Shown here piece by piece: positions 17,215 to 26,178 of a stretch of DNA of 64,000 nt (the first letter of the stretch is position 1; each line of letters opens with the position of its first letter). Location of the stretch: positions 49,215-113,214 of the forward strand of contig JAJPGZ010000006.1 in NCBI GenBank assembly GCA_021325495.1. The letters are read 5' to 3'. The notes under the pieces were generated by a model that was given only the letters and a program-made list of their open reading frames with translations, did not search any database and was not told the origin of the DNA. Both the position numbers and the translations under genes were made by a program. The DNA comes from Spartobacteria bacterium. Its GTDB lineage: Bacteria; Verrucomicrobiota; Verrucomicrobiia; Chthoniobacterales; UBA10450.

Positions 17215-18231
17215 ATGTCTCATCCGCTCGAACAACTCCGCGACGACGCGCTGCGCGAAATTGATTCTGCGCCTAACGAACAGGCGCTGGAAGCTGCGCG
17301 CGTAAAATTTCTCGGCAAGAGCGGCAGCATCTCGTCCTGGGGCGAGCAGATGAAGTCGCTCTCGAAAGAAGAGAAGCCGATCGTCGGCAAACTTCTCAAC
17401 GAAGTCCGCACTGCGGTTACGAACGCAATCGATGCGCGCGGCGAAACCTTTCGTTCGCAAAAAGAAACCGAATCGCTCGCTAAGATCGACATCTCACTTC
17501 CCGGCACGCCTAACGAACGCGGCTCGCTTCATCCGCTCACGCAAATGCTCGATCGCTCCATCGCGATTTTCCGACGCATGGGATTCGCCCTCGCGGACGG
17601 ACCCGATGTTGAAGACGAATGGCATTGCTTCGACGCGCTCAACACGCCGCCCGATCATCCGGCGCGCAACGAAGCAGACACATTTTATTTGCCCGACGGT
17701 CGATTGCTCCGCACCCACACCTCGACGGTGCAGATCCGAACGATGACGGCAGCTCCGCCGCCAATTCGCGTCATCGCGCCCGGCGCCGCCTATCGCCGTG
17801 ACGAAGTGGACGCCACGCACGGCGCGCAGTTTCACCAAATCGAAGGCCTGTATGTCGATCGAAACGTCAGCGTCGCGGATTTGAAAGGCACGATGGAATA
17901 TCTGATGCACGAACTTTTCGGCGCGGAAACGCAGGTGCGATTTCGTCCGCATTATTTCCCATTCACCGAGCCGAGCCTCGAGATCGATGTAAAATCCAAA
18001 GCGCTGAAAGGCGGCGAACAATGGATCGAAGTCTGCGGCTCGGGCATGGTCCATCCCGCCGTCTTCGAGCAGGTGAACAAAGCGCGCGGCGACGACGCTT
18101 ACGATCCTAACGAATGGACCGGTTTCGCGTTCGGTCTCGGCATGGACCGCCTCGCCATGATTTTGTTCGGCGTCCCCGACATCCGTCTCTTCGCGCAAAA
18201 CGATCTGCGCTTTCTCAGACAATTCGCATGA
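17215..18231 (+). CDS. pheS: Phenylalanine--tRNA ligase alpha subunit
   Basis: Catalytic subunit of the alpha2-beta2 PheRS, charging tRNA-Phe. 338 residues, full length. An N-terminal coiled-coil arm (about 1-90) is followed by class II catalytic motifs: motif 2 region GAAYRRDEVDATHGAQFHQIEGLYVD and motif 3 GFAFGLGMDRLAMILFGVPDIR; the Phe-binding stretch FRPHYFPFTEPSLEID is intact. Precedes pheT, with a palindromic repeat in the 112-bp gap. Confidence 0.97.
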   Translation: MSHPLEQLRDDALREIDSAPNEQALEAARVKFLGKSGSISSWGEQMKSLSKEEKPIVGKLLNEVRTAVTNAIDARGETFRSQKETESLAKIDISLPGTPNERGSLHPLTQMLDRSIAIFRRMGFALADGPDVEDEWHCFDALNTPPDHPARNEADTFYLPDGRLLRTHTSTVQIRTMTAAPPPIRVIAPGAAYRRDEVDATHGAQFHQIEGLYVDRNVSVADLKGTMEYLMHELFGAETQVRFRPHYFPFTEPSLEIDVKSKALKGGEQWIEVCGSGMVHPAVFEQVNKARGDDAYDPNEWTGFAFGLGMDRLAMILFGVPDIRLFAQNDLRFLRQFA

Positions 18232-18236
18232 ACTCC

Positions 18237-18334
18237 CCTGTCATCCTGAGCGGACGCGAAGGATCTCTGGCTATCTTTCTGCGTCTCGAGCGCCGAAATT
18301 TCGGAGATGTTTCGCATTCGCTCAACATGACAGG
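18237..18334. repeat. Palindromic intergenic repeat (TGTCATCCTGAGCG type)
   Basis: Arms CCTGTCATCCTGAGCG and CGCTCAACATGACAGG with inner GGATCTC/GGAGATG region. It lies between pheS and pheT and belongs to the same class as 13802-13876 and 51283-51376. Confidence 0.8.
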
Positions 18335-18343
18335 CTTTGAACC

Positions 18344-20773
18344 ATGAAATTTTCTGTTAACTGGCTGCGCGAGTTTGTCGATCTTCCGGACGACATCGCC
18401 GACCTGCTCACCATGGCCGGCGTCGAGATCGAAAGAATCGAAGAACGCGGCGCTAAGATCGACAACGTCGTCGTCGCGCAGATCACGGCGTCGTCGCAAC
18501 ATCCGAACGCCGATCGTCTCAGCGTTTGCGAAGTCGATGATGGCAGCGGGACGAAACGCCAGATCGTTTGCGGCGCGAAGAATTACAAAGTCGGCGACAA
18601 GGTTCCGCTCGCACTTCCGGGCGCAAAATTGCCTAACGGATTAGAAATCAAGAAGAGCAAACTCCGCGGCGTTGAGAGCGAAGGAATGCTTTGCAGTCCG
18701 ATCGAACTCGGATTCGGCGAAGATGCTTCCGGGCTTTTGATTTTGTCGCCTGACGCAAAGATCGGCGCGCCGATTGTCGATCTTTTCCCAGCCGATACGA
18801 TTCTCGATGTCGAGATCACACCGAATCGCGGTGATCTGTTAAGTCATTACGGACTGGCGCGCGAAATTTCGGCGCTAACGGGAAAAAAGATTGTAGGGCA
18901 AGCGCACCGCTTGCCGGCAGGCGATGCGCCTGCCCTACAAAAAAAAGCCATTAAGATTGCTGCACCTAACGAATGTCCGTTCTTCTCCGCGCGCAAGATC
19001 GACAATGTCAAAATCGGGCCATCGCCGGCTTGGTTGCGCGCGAAGATTGAGAGCGTCGGCATTCGCTCGATCAACAACATTGTCGACATTTCAAATTTCG
19101 TCATGCTCGAGTTCGGCCAGCCGACGCACGCCTTCGACGCCGATAAATTGAAAGGCGCGCTCAACGTCCGCATGGCGCGCGACGGCGAAAAGTTTCTCGC
19201 CCTCGATGGCAAAACGTATTCGCTGAAGTCGAACAATCTCGTCATCGCAGATCAGGAACGCGTCGTCGGAATCGGCGGTGTCATGGGCGGCGAAGAAACC
19301 GGCGTAACGGAATCGACCACGAATGTGATTCTCGAAGCCGCGTACTTTTTGCCGGCAAGTGTCCGCCGGACAGCGCGCAATTTGAATTTGCCGAGCGACG
19401 CCAGTTACCGCTTCGAGCGCGGTGTCGATCCGGGAATGGTTTTGCGCGCGTCGGAACGCGCGACCGAATTGATGCGCGAAATCGCGAACGCGAAACCGGC
19501 GAAGGAAATTCAGACTGGCGGCGAATTGCCGGCGAATCCGCCCGATGTTTCGTTCGATTACGAGAAGAGCGACAAACTTCTCGGTGTCACAATCGAACCA
19601 AAGCGCGTCGATGAAATCCTCATCCGTTTTGGCCTAACGAAACGCAAACTTGACGGCTTAAAGCCGTCAAGTTCTACAGGGGAGGGCCGTTTGAAAAAAG
19701 AAGGTCGACGGCTTAAAGCCGTCGAGTCTAACGAGCGCGAGTCTATTGAACGAAGTGCCCGGTGGGGTGTGCCCAGTCATCGCCGCGATCTGCAACGAGA
19801 TGTCGATCTTATCGAGGAGGTCGTGCGCGCGTACGGTGTCGGAAATATTTCCGGGAGCGACCGGAGCCGCTTTACGCCCTCGAGCGACGCCGACCGCGAA
19901 TACAATTGGGAGGCGCAATTGCGCAGTCGTCTGGTGGCAGCCGGACTTTTGGAAGCGCGCACGTCGAAATTGATTCCGCGAAACGCGCCGGCGTTCAGCG
20001 ACAACGCCGTCACCTTAAAAAATCCGCTGAGCGAAGATCACGTCGCGCTGCGGCCGAGCTTGATCAGCGGTTTGCTTGATGTGCTCGAGCGAAATGTGCG
20101 CGCCGGCGCGGAGAAGTTGTCGATCTTCGAACTCGGTCGCGCGTTCATTCCGCCGGACGCGAAGGAAGAGCGGCATCTCGCAATTTTGCTTTGGGGCAAC
20201 GCTTCGGCTCAGTCCGATTGGCGAACGCAAACCAATCGGCGCCTCGATCTCTTCGATTTGAAAGGCGCGCTCGATGCCGTTGTGCCGCAGTTGTCGTTTC
20301 GCAAATGGAGTTATCCCGATCTCGCGCTCGCCGTAGAAGTTTGGTCGGGCGATCGCAAGATCGGTTTCGGCGGGCAGGTTGCTTCGACAAGATCGACAAC
20401 TACCGGTCCGGTGTTCGTGGCCGAGCTTCACGCCGATTTACTTTTAGACGCGCACGAGGTCGCGAAGAAATTTCGAGAGCTCGATCGTTTCCCATCGGTG
20501 ACACGTGACGTCGCGATGATCGTTCCCGAAAAAGTTTCGCACGAAGAAATTGTGCGCGTGATTGAAAATCCGAAAACACCGTTGCTCGAAAGCGTCGCGT
20601 TATTTGATTTGTTCAGTGGCGGAGAATTTGCTTCAGCAGAAAAAAAGTCGCTCGCATATCGATTGACTTATCGCGAGCGGAGTCGCACACTCACTCACGA
20701 GGAAGTGAACGCGGCGCATGCGAAAATTCGCGAGCGATTGCGGGAACAACTCGGCGCAGAATTGCGCGAATAG
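18344..20773 (+). CDS. pheT: Phenylalanine--tRNA ligase beta subunit, with two repeat-derived insertions
   Basis: Beta subunit of PheRS with tRNA-binding and editing domains. 809 residues. Order: tRNA-binding OB fold (about 40-150, VVVAQITASSQHPNADRLSVCEV), B3/B4 editing domain (about 200-400, IRSINNIVDISNFVMLEFGQPTHAFD), B5 domain, catalytic-like fold, C-terminal anticodon-binding FDX-ACB domain (FRELDRFPSVTRDVAMIVP). Two in-frame insertions come from palindromic repeats: VGQAHRLPAGDAPALQ (from 18892-18940) and about 35 residues around KLDGLKPSS and RRLKAVES (19647-19725). Both fall between conserved blocks, probably in loops. The gene holds seven copies of the dispersed 10-mer. Confidence 0.96.
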   Translation: MKFSVNWLREFVDLPDDIADLLTMAGVEIERIEERGAKIDNVVVAQITASSQHPNADRLSVCEVDDGSGTKRQIVCGAKNYKVGDKVPLALPGAKLPNGLEIKKSKLRGVESEGMLCSPIELGFGEDASGLLILSPDAKIGAPIVDLFPADTILDVEITPNRGDLLSHYGLAREISALTGKKIVGQAHRLPAGDAPALQKKAIKIAAPNECPFFSARKIDNVKIGPSPAWLRAKIESVGIRSINNIVDISNFVMLEFGQPTHAFDADKLKGALNVRMARDGEKFLALDGKTYSLKSNNLVIADQERVVGIGGVMGGEETGVTESTTNVILEAAYFLPASVRRTARNLNLPSDASYRFERGVDPGMVLRASERATELMREIANAKPAKEIQTGGELPANPPDVSFDYEKSDKLLGVTIEPKRVDEILIRFGLTKRKLDGLKPSSSTGEGRLKKEGRRLKAVESNERESIERSARWGVPSHRRDLQRDVDLIEEVVRAYGVGNISGSDRSRFTPSSDADREYNWEAQLRSRLVAAGLLEARTSKLIPRNAPAFSDNAVTLKNPLSEDHVALRPSLISGLLDVLERNVRAGAEKLSIFELGRAFIPPDAKEERHLAILLWGNASAQSDWRTQTNRRLDLFDLKGALDAVVPQLSFRKWSYPDLALAVEVWSGDRKIGFGGQVASTRSTTTGPVFVAELHADLLLDAHEVAKKFRELDRFPSVTRDVAMIVPEKVSHEEIVRVIENPKTPLLESVALFDLFSGGEFASAEKKSLAYRLTYRERSRTLTHEEVNAAHAKIRERLREQLGAELRE
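18892..18940. repeat. Palindromic repeat inserted in frame in pheT
   Basis: Arms TTGTAGGGCAAGCGCACCGC and GGCGATGCGCCTGCCCTACAA form an imperfect hairpin. It is translated as VGQAHRLPAGDAPALQ between TGKKI and KKAIKIAAPNE of PheT. Confidence 0.8.
19647..19725. repeat. Double palindromic repeat inserted in frame in pheT
   Basis: Two copies of the palindrome GACGGCTTAAAGCCGTC (around 19652 and 19708) flank a 40-bp spacer. Translated as a basic, Ser/Glu-rich loop between FGLTKRKL and WGVPSHRRD of PheT. Confidence 0.8.
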
Positions 20774-20865
20774 TTCTTTGAAGTTGTTGTCGATCTTGCG
20801 AGTCGTCGCTCGAGCGTTGCGCAGGAAACCAGTGTTTTCCGACAACGCTCCATCGACGATTTGAA

Positions 20866-21053
20866 AGATTTACCCTGCGATGTTCGAGATTAACGGCGAC
20901 ATCCCCGAACCTATGTTGACGAATTAAAGGAGGCTAGGTTGCTCGGGAAAATGACAGGCCTTAGTTGGAAGTCAGATTTTGAGTGACGGTCATCCGCCGT
21001 TTACCGAAAGGGAACGGGAGATCCGCCGAAACGGCATAGGTGGGGTAAAATTT
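20866..21053 (+). ncRNA. ssrS: 6S RNA (RNA polymerase holoenzyme regulator)
   Basis: A roughly 185-nt stretch without ORFs in the pheT-carA gap. The closing stem pairs ATTTACCC (5', about 20868-20875) with GGGGTAAAAT (3', 21042-21051). Near the 5' end TGCGATGTTCG and CATCCCCGAACCTATGTT match the order and spacing of the E. coli 6S words TGAGATGTTCG and AGTCCCCTGAGCCGATATT from memory. The 3' arm carries the complementary CCGCCGAAACGGCATAGGTGGGG. The middle can form the long stem with a central bubble expected of an open-promoter mimic. A strong terminator follows at once. Ends are approximate. Confidence 0.8.
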
Positions 21054-21058
21054 TACTA

Positions 21059-21095
21059 ATGCGCGAATCGAAATCCGGTTCGCGCATTTTTCTTT
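21059..21095 (+). terminator. Rho-independent terminator after 6S RNA
   Basis: Perfect 9-bp stem ATGCGCGAA / TTCGCGCAT with an 11-nt loop, followed by TTTTTCTTTT. It ends the 6S RNA transcript before carA. Confidence 0.88.
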
Positions 21096-21145
21096 TGCGC
21101 GCGATTTGAAATTCCGCGCGCAAGATCGACAATCGCTCCCGACTC

Positions 21146-22291
21146 ATGCGCGCAATTCTCGCTCTCGAAGATGGAAGACATTTCGAAGGCGAATCATTTG
21201 GCGCACGCGGCACGCGCGTCGGCGAAATCTGTTTCAACACTTCGATGACCGGTTACCAGGAGGTGCTGACCGATCCATCGTATCGCGGCCAGATAGTGGC
21301 CATGACTTATCCACTCATCGGTAATTACGGAACGAATTCGTTAGACCAGGAAAGTGCGACGCCGCATGTGCGCGGATTTGTCATCGAAGAATTGAGCGAA
21401 GCGCCGAGCAACTGGCGGAGTGAGATGTCGCTCGATGAGTATTTGCGCAAGTACGACATCCCGGGAATTCAGGGAATCGACACGCGCGCGCTCACGCGGC
21501 ACCTGCGCACGCGCGGCGCGATGAAGGCCTGCCTAACGACTGAGGAGATGTCGACCGAAGAAGCGGTGAAGCGCGCGGTTGAAGGCGAAGGCGTGATCGG
21601 GATGGATTACGTGCGCGAAGTTTCGACGAAGGAAATTTATCAGTGGGATCCGAATGATGAACTAAGCCAACCGTGGTCGATCCAAAACCCCGACGACAAA
21701 CCGAAATTGCCGCCGATCCGTTTCCGCGTCGTCGCGTTCGACTACGGGATGAAGCAGAACATTCTGCGATTGCTGCGACAGAAGGGATTCGGCATCACGG
21801 TTGTGCCGGCGACGACGACGGCCAAGGAAGTTGTCGATCTTAACCCCGATGGAGTTTTTCTTTCGAACGGTCCCGGCGATCCAGCGGCGTTGCCCTATGC
21901 TCACGAAGCGCTGCGCGATTTGTTAGGCAAAAAACCGATCTTTGGAATTTGTCTCGGCCATCAGATTCTCGGGTTCGCATTTGGTGGATCGACATTCAAA
22001 CTCAAGTTCGGCCACCGCGGCGGAAACCAGCCGGTGCAAGATCTCGCGACGGGTAAAGTTGCGATCACATCGCAGAACCACGGCTTCGCGGTCGACCCCA
22101 AAAGTTTGCCTAACGAAATCGAAGTCACGCATGTGAATTTGAACGACGGCACGGTCGAAGGACTGCGACATAAGGAATTGCCGATCTTCAGCGTGCAGTA
22201 TCATCCCGAAGCCGCGCCCGGTCCGCACGACGCCTCGTATTTCTTCGCGCAGTTCGCGGAGTTGATTGAAAACAATCGCGGCCGAAAGTAG
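21146..22291 (+). CDS. carA: Carbamoyl-phosphate synthase small subunit
   Basis: Glutamine amidotransferase subunit feeding ammonia to CarB for pyrimidine and arginine synthesis. 381 residues. The N-terminal CarA domain ([49 protein letters not shown]) is followed by a class I GATase domain with nucleophile motif [11 protein letters not shown] and the catalytic His/Glu in [13 protein letters not shown]. Intact. carB is not adjacent. One 10-mer copy lies 16 bp before the start. Confidence 0.97.
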   Translation: MRAILALEDGRHFEGESFGARGTRVGEICFNTSMTGYQEVLTDPSYRGQIVAMTYPLIGNYGTNSLDQESATPHVRGFVIEELSEAPSNWRSEMSLDEYLRKYDIPGIQGIDTRALTRHLRTRGAMKACLTTEEMSTEEAVKRAVEGEGVIGMDYVREVSTKEIYQWDPNDELSQPWSIQNPDDKPKLPPIRFRVVAFDYGMKQNILRLLRQKGFGITVVPATTTAKEVVDLNPDGVFLSNGPGDPAALPYAHEALRDLLGKKPIFGICLGHQILGFAFGGSTFKLKFGHRGGNQPVQDLATGKVAITSQNHGFAVDPKSLPNEIEVTHVNLNDGTVEGLRHKELPIFSVQYHPEAAPGPHDASYFFAQFAELIENNRGRK

Positions 22292-22295
22292 GCGG

Positions 22296-22685
22296 ATGAA
22301 GACCTCACGTTTTTATCCAGCCGTTTTCGCCGTCGCATTCGCCATTTCTCCGATCGCATTCGCGCACGAGCACGAAGAGGGAAAAGAAAAACTAGACGCG
22401 AGCGCGAGCAAGGAAGTCACTGGCGAAGTTGTCGATCTTATGTGCTACATCGATCACTCGGCGATGGGCGACAAACACGCCGGCTGCGGCGCGAAATGCA
22501 TCAAAGGTGGCGGCCCGGTCGGCATCGTCGAGAACGGCAACAAAGCCTATCTCGTCGTCGGCGAACACAAGCCGATCAATGACCAGCTCGCGGATTCCTG
22601 CGGCAAAACGGTCACGCTCAAAGGCAAAATCGCCGAGCGCGGCGGCATGACGCTGCTCGAGAACGCCGAGATCGTTAAGAAGTAG
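22296..22685 (+). CDS. Secreted Cys/His-containing protein, unknown function
   Basis: 129 residues from ATG 22296, 4 bp after the carA stop; an upstream in-frame ATG at 22266 lies inside carA and gives no signal peptide. A signal peptide (about 1-22, ending AFA) leads to HEHEEGKEK and then VTGEVVDLMCYIDHSAMGDKHAGCGAKCIKGGGPVGIVENGNKAYLV. The spacing C-x2-D-H-x8-H-x2-C-x3-C suggests metal or heme binding (inference). The C-terminal half looks like a small beta barrel (VTLKGKIAERGGMTLLENAEIV). I cannot name the family. The 3' end overlaps the convergent glycosyltransferase by 11 bp. Confidence 0.7.
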   Translation: MKTSRFYPAVFAVAFAISPIAFAHEHEEGKEKLDASASKEVTGEVVDLMCYIDHSAMGDKHAGCGAKCIKGGGPVGIVENGNKAYLVVGEHKPINDQLADSCGKTVTLKGKIAERGGMTLLENAEIVKK

Positions 22686-23397
22686 CCGCGTTCGCGCGCA
22701 GCGCGAGAATCTCGCGCAGCATACGCAGACTATCGTGAAGGAAGTGAACTTTGCTTCCTTCGGCGTGATTCCAGCGCACCGGAATTTCGCGCAAGCGCAA
22801 ACGGGCCCGCTGCGCGAGCAAGAGTAGTTCGACATCGAACGCGAAACCGATGACATGCGCCGATTCGATGATCGGACGGCAAACGTCCATACGAAAGGCT
22901 TTGAAGCCGCATTGCGTGTCCCAGAATGGCAGGCCAGATGAGAGCCTAACGAGCAGATTGAAAATGCGGCCTCCGCGATCGCGCATCCAGCTTTGGTGAG
23001 TCCCGATCAAGCTGCGATCGAGCGCGCGCGAACCGAAGGCAAGATCGACATCTCCATTTGCGATCGGCTCGATCACTTTCGGAATCTCAGTGAGCGGTGT
23101 GGAAAGATCGGCGTCGAAAAATAATGCGATCGGTTTTTGCGCAGCGAGCAAACCTTTGCGCACGGCGTGGCCTTTGCCCTGATTCGGAAAATTCTCGAGC
23201 AGGCGATTGTCGATCTTCGCGTTCGTTAGGGCTTCGCGTGCGATTGTCGATGTTGCATCGGTCGAGCCGTCATTGACGACGATGACCTCGCTCTCGGGCG
23301 AGTTCGTTTCGAGGTACGCGATCGTCTGCCGCAGCGAATCGCCGATGCGATGCGCTTCGTTGTATGCGGGAACGACGACGGAAATTGGCGGCAACAT
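22675..23397 (-). CDS. Family 2 glycosyltransferase (dolichyl-phosphate glucose/mannose synthase-like)
   Basis: Transfers a sugar from a nucleotide donor to a lipid phosphate or similar acceptor at the cytoplasmic membrane face. 240 residues. GT-A fold signatures: ISVVVPAYNEAHRIG at the N-terminus, VIVVNDGSTDAT, the DXD-type motif LFFDADLSTPL, and QCGFKAFRMD typical of the DPM1/ALG5 group. There is no C-terminal GtrA-like membrane domain. Downstream of it (on its strand) lies the convergent secreted-protein gene; upstream is a palindromic repeat. Confidence 0.88.
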   Translation of the reverse strand: MLPPISVVVPAYNEAHRIGDSLRQTIAYLETNSPESEVIVVNDGSTDATSTIAREALTNAKIDNRLLENFPNQGKGHAVRKGLLAAQKPIALFFDADLSTPLTEIPKVIEPIANGDVDLAFGSRALDRSLIGTHQSWMRDRGGRIFNLLVRLSSGLPFWDTQCGFKAFRMDVCRPIIESAHVIGFAFDVELLLLAQRARLRLREIPVRWNHAEGSKVHFLHDSLRMLREILALRANAATS

Positions 23398-23400
23398 GAA

Positions 23401-23462
23401 CTGTAGAGGCCGCCGTCCCCGGCGGCGCTTTGGGTTTGCCGCTGAGGACAGCGGCCTCTACA
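23401..23462. repeat. Palindromic intergenic repeat (CTGTAGAGGCCGC type)
   Basis: Arms CTGTAGAGGCCGCCGTCC and GGACAGCGGCCTCTACAG with inner GGCGGC. Located between the glycosyltransferase and isoaspartyl peptidase genes; a related outer sequence (CTGTAGCGGCGGTC) occurs at 46720. Confidence 0.8.
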
Positions 23463-23479
23463 GAAGAGCAGACGACCGC

Positions 23480-24484
23480 TTATCTGTAAATCTCGACGAC
23501 GGCTTTGCCGGTCGCGTCGATGTGGCCGCGATACATCCCGGCGCTGTTGAACGGCAACGCGAAATTACCATGTCGATCTAACGCGATGAGCCCGCCTTCG
23601 CCGCCGATTTTCTTCGCGCGTTCGAGCGCAGTCTCGGCCGCTTCCTGCAACGACATCCCTCCGTGCTCCATCAATGCGGAAACTTCATGCGCGACATTGG
23701 CGCGAATAAAATATTCGCCATCGCCGGTGCATGAGGCGGCGCAGGTCGCGTTGTTCGCGTAGGTGCCGGCGCCGATCACGGGCGTGTCGCCGATGCGTCC
23801 CGGGCGTTTGTTCGTTGTCCCGCCGGTCGAAGTCGCGGCTGCAATGTTCCCCCCTTGATCGAGCGCGACGGCGCCGACCGTACCATGTCGATCTTGCGCG
23901 TTCATAATGTAAGTGTGGCCGGCGCGCTCAGCCGCTTTCTGTTTTTCTTTCACGCGCTGCAACGCATCGAAACGTTCCTGCGTGAAAAAATATTTCTGAT
24001 CGACGAGTTCAAGGCCGTTCGCTTTCGCGAATGCTTCCGCGCCGTCGCCATCCATGAAAACGTGTCCGGATTTCTCCATGACCAAACGCGCCAGGCTCAC
24101 CGGATTTTTGATGTGCTTCAAACTCGCGACCGCGCCCGCGCGCAAAGTTTTCCCATCCATGATCGCCGCGTCCATCTCGTTCGTCCCCGCGCTGGTGAAG
24201 ACCGCGCCTTTGCCGGCGTTAAAATGAGGATCGTCTTCGAGCGTGCGCACGGCCGCTTCGGTCGCATCGAGCGACGCGCCGCCGCGCTTCAAAATTTCGT
24301 AGCCTGCATTTAAGGCGCGCTCGAGTCCGGCGCGATATTCCTTTTCGCGTTCCGGCGTCATCGTGTTGCGCTCGATCGTGCCGGCGCCGCCATGGATCAC
24401 GAGGACGAATTTGTTTTCTTCAGCCATGATTGGAATCGTCGTCGCGACGATCAAGAAAATCGCGAGACACGATCTCATCGTCAC
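23480..24484 (-). CDS. iaaA: Isoaspartyl peptidase / plant-type L-asparaginase
   Basis: N-terminal-nucleophile hydrolase that removes isoaspartyl residues from dipeptides or hydrolyses asparagine. 334 residues with a signal peptide (about 1-21), so it is probably periplasmic. The N-terminal subunit has VLVIHGGAGTIERN and NPHFNAGKGAVF-like DDPHFNAGKGAVF. The autocleavage site precedes Thr202 in HGTVGAVALD, followed by GGNIAAATSTGG and RIGDTPVIGAGTYAN. A 10-mer copy encodes the residues AQDRH immediately before the catalytic Thr. Confidence 0.92.
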   Translation of the reverse strand: MTMRSCLAIFLIVATTIPIMAEENKFVLVIHGGAGTIERNTMTPEREKEYRAGLERALNAGYEILKRGGASLDATEAAVRTLEDDPHFNAGKGAVFTSAGTNEMDAAIMDGKTLRAGAVASLKHIKNPVSLARLVMEKSGHVFMDGDGAEAFAKANGLELVDQKYFFTQERFDALQRVKEKQKAAERAGHTYIMNAQDRHGTVGAVALDQGGNIAAATSTGGTTNKRPGRIGDTPVIGAGTYANNATCAASCTGDGEYFIRANVAHEVSALMEHGGMSLQEAAETALERAKKIGGEGGLIALDRHGNFALPFNSAGMYRGHIDATGKAVVEIYR

Positions 24485-24501
24485 TCGCGTTTCATCGTCT
24501 C

Positions 24502-24527
24502 AAGATCGACATGGCGCAAGATCGACA
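24502..24527 (+). repeat. Tandem pair of AAGATCGACA, 16-bp period
   Basis: Exact copies at 24502-24511 and 24518-24527, in the 66-bp divergent region between iaaA and the mla operon, where promoters must lie. Confidence 0.85.
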
Positions 24528-24550
24528 TCTAGCGCAAAGTTTTCGCCGTT

Positions 24551-25393
24551 ATGCCGAACGACGAAGTCAGCGAAGTCCTTTCGGCCAATCCCATCACCGT
24601 GGTCGAGGGCATTGGCGGAATGTTTCGCCGTTTCCTAAGCGAACTCGGCAGCATGTTCTGGTTTCTCATCGATACCTTCAGTGAAATGTGGGAACGGATC
24701 CGCGAGGGCCGACTTCCGTTTCGCGCCGCGCATTTTTTTCAACAGACCGAACGCGCCGGGGTCGATTCCGTTCCGCTCGTCGGATTGGTTTCGTTTTTCC
24801 TCGGCCTAACGATGGCGCTTTTGACCGGCTATCAATTGCAACGCTTCGGCACCGAGCGTCTGGTGCCGGGTTTGGTCGCGATCGCTTTCACGCGTGAGCT
24901 TGGCCCGCTCATCACCGGAATCATGCTTGCAGCGAGAATCGGCGCGGCCTTCACGGCCGAGCTCGGCACCATGCAGGTGAACGAAGAGGTGGAGGCGATC
25001 GAAGCGATGGGCATCGGGCCGCTGCGATTTCTGGTCGCGCCGCGCATGCTGGCGTTGCTTTTCCTCATGCCGTGTTTGTCCACGGTCTCGAACATCGCCG
25101 CGATCCTCGCTTGCAGCTTCGTTTCGAAAATCTATTTCAGCATCGCGTTGGTGTACTATGTCGATCTTGTCCGGGACGCGTTGCTCATTCGCGACATCAT
25201 CACCGGCGTTTTCAAAAGCTTGATGTTCGGCCTCATCATTGCCGGCATCGCGTGTTATCGCGGCCTGAACGTGCGCGGTGGCGCCGAAGGCGTCGGCTCG
25301 TCCACAACTTCGAGCGTGGTCACGGCGATCACGACTGTCATTGGCGTCGATACGCTTTATAACATGATCTACACCGTCTTCTTCCCGACATGA
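24551..25393 (+). CDS. mlaE: MlaE-family lipid ABC transporter permease
   Basis: Inner-membrane permease of the Mla-type system that moves phospholipids between membranes. 280 residues; an amphipathic N-terminus is followed by about five to six membrane segments. Family signatures: LGLTMALLTGYQLQRFG, FTRELGPLITGIMLAARIGAAFTAELGTM and EEVEAIEAMGIGPLRFLVAPRMLALLF. First gene of an overlapping three-gene operon; its stop shares ATGA with the ATPase start. Confidence 0.93.
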   Translation: MPNDEVSEVLSANPITVVEGIGGMFRRFLSELGSMFWFLIDTFSEMWERIREGRLPFRAAHFFQQTERAGVDSVPLVGLVSFFLGLTMALLTGYQLQRFGTERLVPGLVAIAFTRELGPLITGIMLAARIGAAFTAELGTMQVNEEVEAIEAMGIGPLRFLVAPRMLALLFLMPCLSTVSNIAAILACSFVSKIYFSIALVYYVDLVRDALLIRDIITGVFKSLMFGLIIAGIACYRGLNVRGGAEGVGSSTTSSVVTAITTVIGVDTLYNMIYTVFFPT

Positions 25394-26178
25394 GCGCGCC
25401 GGTGCACATGGTGGAGCTGCGCGAAGTCGTCATGCAATTCGAGGAACGGAAAATCCTCGACGGCGTTTCGCTCATCGTCGAACCGCAGGAACGTCTTGTC
25501 ATCATGGGCCAGAGCGGCAGCGGCAAGAGCACGATCCTGCGTTTGATTCTCGGAATTCGACAGCCGACTTCCGGAAATATTTTCTTCAAGCAGTTCGAGA
25601 TCACGCGTCTGTCGCGGCGAAAACTTCAGCAAGTCCGCCGCCAGATCGGGATGGTCCATCAATATTCTGCGCTGCTGAGTTCGCTTAACGTGCGCGATAA
25701 CATCGCCCTGCCGCTGGAAGAGCTCACCGACAAATCGCCGGATGAGATCGAAAAAATTGTCGATCAAAAACTTGAGATCGTCGGCATGACCGAAGCGAAA
25801 AATTTAATGCCATCGGAATTGAGCGGCGGCATGAAGAAGCGCGTCAGCCTCGCGCGCGCGCTCACGCTCGATCCGGAATTAATTCTCTTCGACGAACCGA
25901 TCGCCGGCCTGGATCCGGTCATCGCCTCCGTCATCGACGAATTGATTATTCGCCTAACGGAGGAATCGAAGATCACCTCCATCATTGTCACGCACGAAAT
26001 GGAAAGTGCATTTCGCATCGCCACGAGAATGGCTATGTTATATCGAGGAGAAATAATTGAAGACGCGCCGCCCGACCAATTCCGCCAATCGCAAAATCCC
26101 GTGGTCGCTCAATTTTTGAGCGGCAGCACCGAAGGTCCCATTCTGGAAGGAAGCCAAGATGCAATTGCGACGAAATGA
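25390..26178 (+). CDS. mlaF: MlaF-family lipid ABC transporter ATPase
   Basis: Cytoplasmic ATPase partner of MlaE. 262 residues. Walker A GQSGSGKST, Q-loop MVHQYSALLSSLNV, signature LSGGMKKRVSLARAL, Walker B LILFDEPIAGLDP, and switch VTHEMESA. LSGGMKKRV is characteristic of the MlaF/TGD3 group. Overlaps mlaE by 4 bp and mlaD by 20 bp. Confidence 0.94.
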   Translation: MSAPVHMVELREVVMQFEERKILDGVSLIVEPQERLVIMGQSGSGKSTILRLILGIRQPTSGNIFFKQFEITRLSRRKLQQVRRQIGMVHQYSALLSSLNVRDNIALPLEELTDKSPDEIEKIVDQKLEIVGMTEAKNLMPSELSGGMKKRVSLARALTLDPELILFDEPIAGLDPVIASVIDELIIRLTEESKITSIIVTHEMESAFRIATRMAMLYRGEIIEDAPPDQFRQSQNPVVAQFLSGSTEGPILEGSQDAIATK

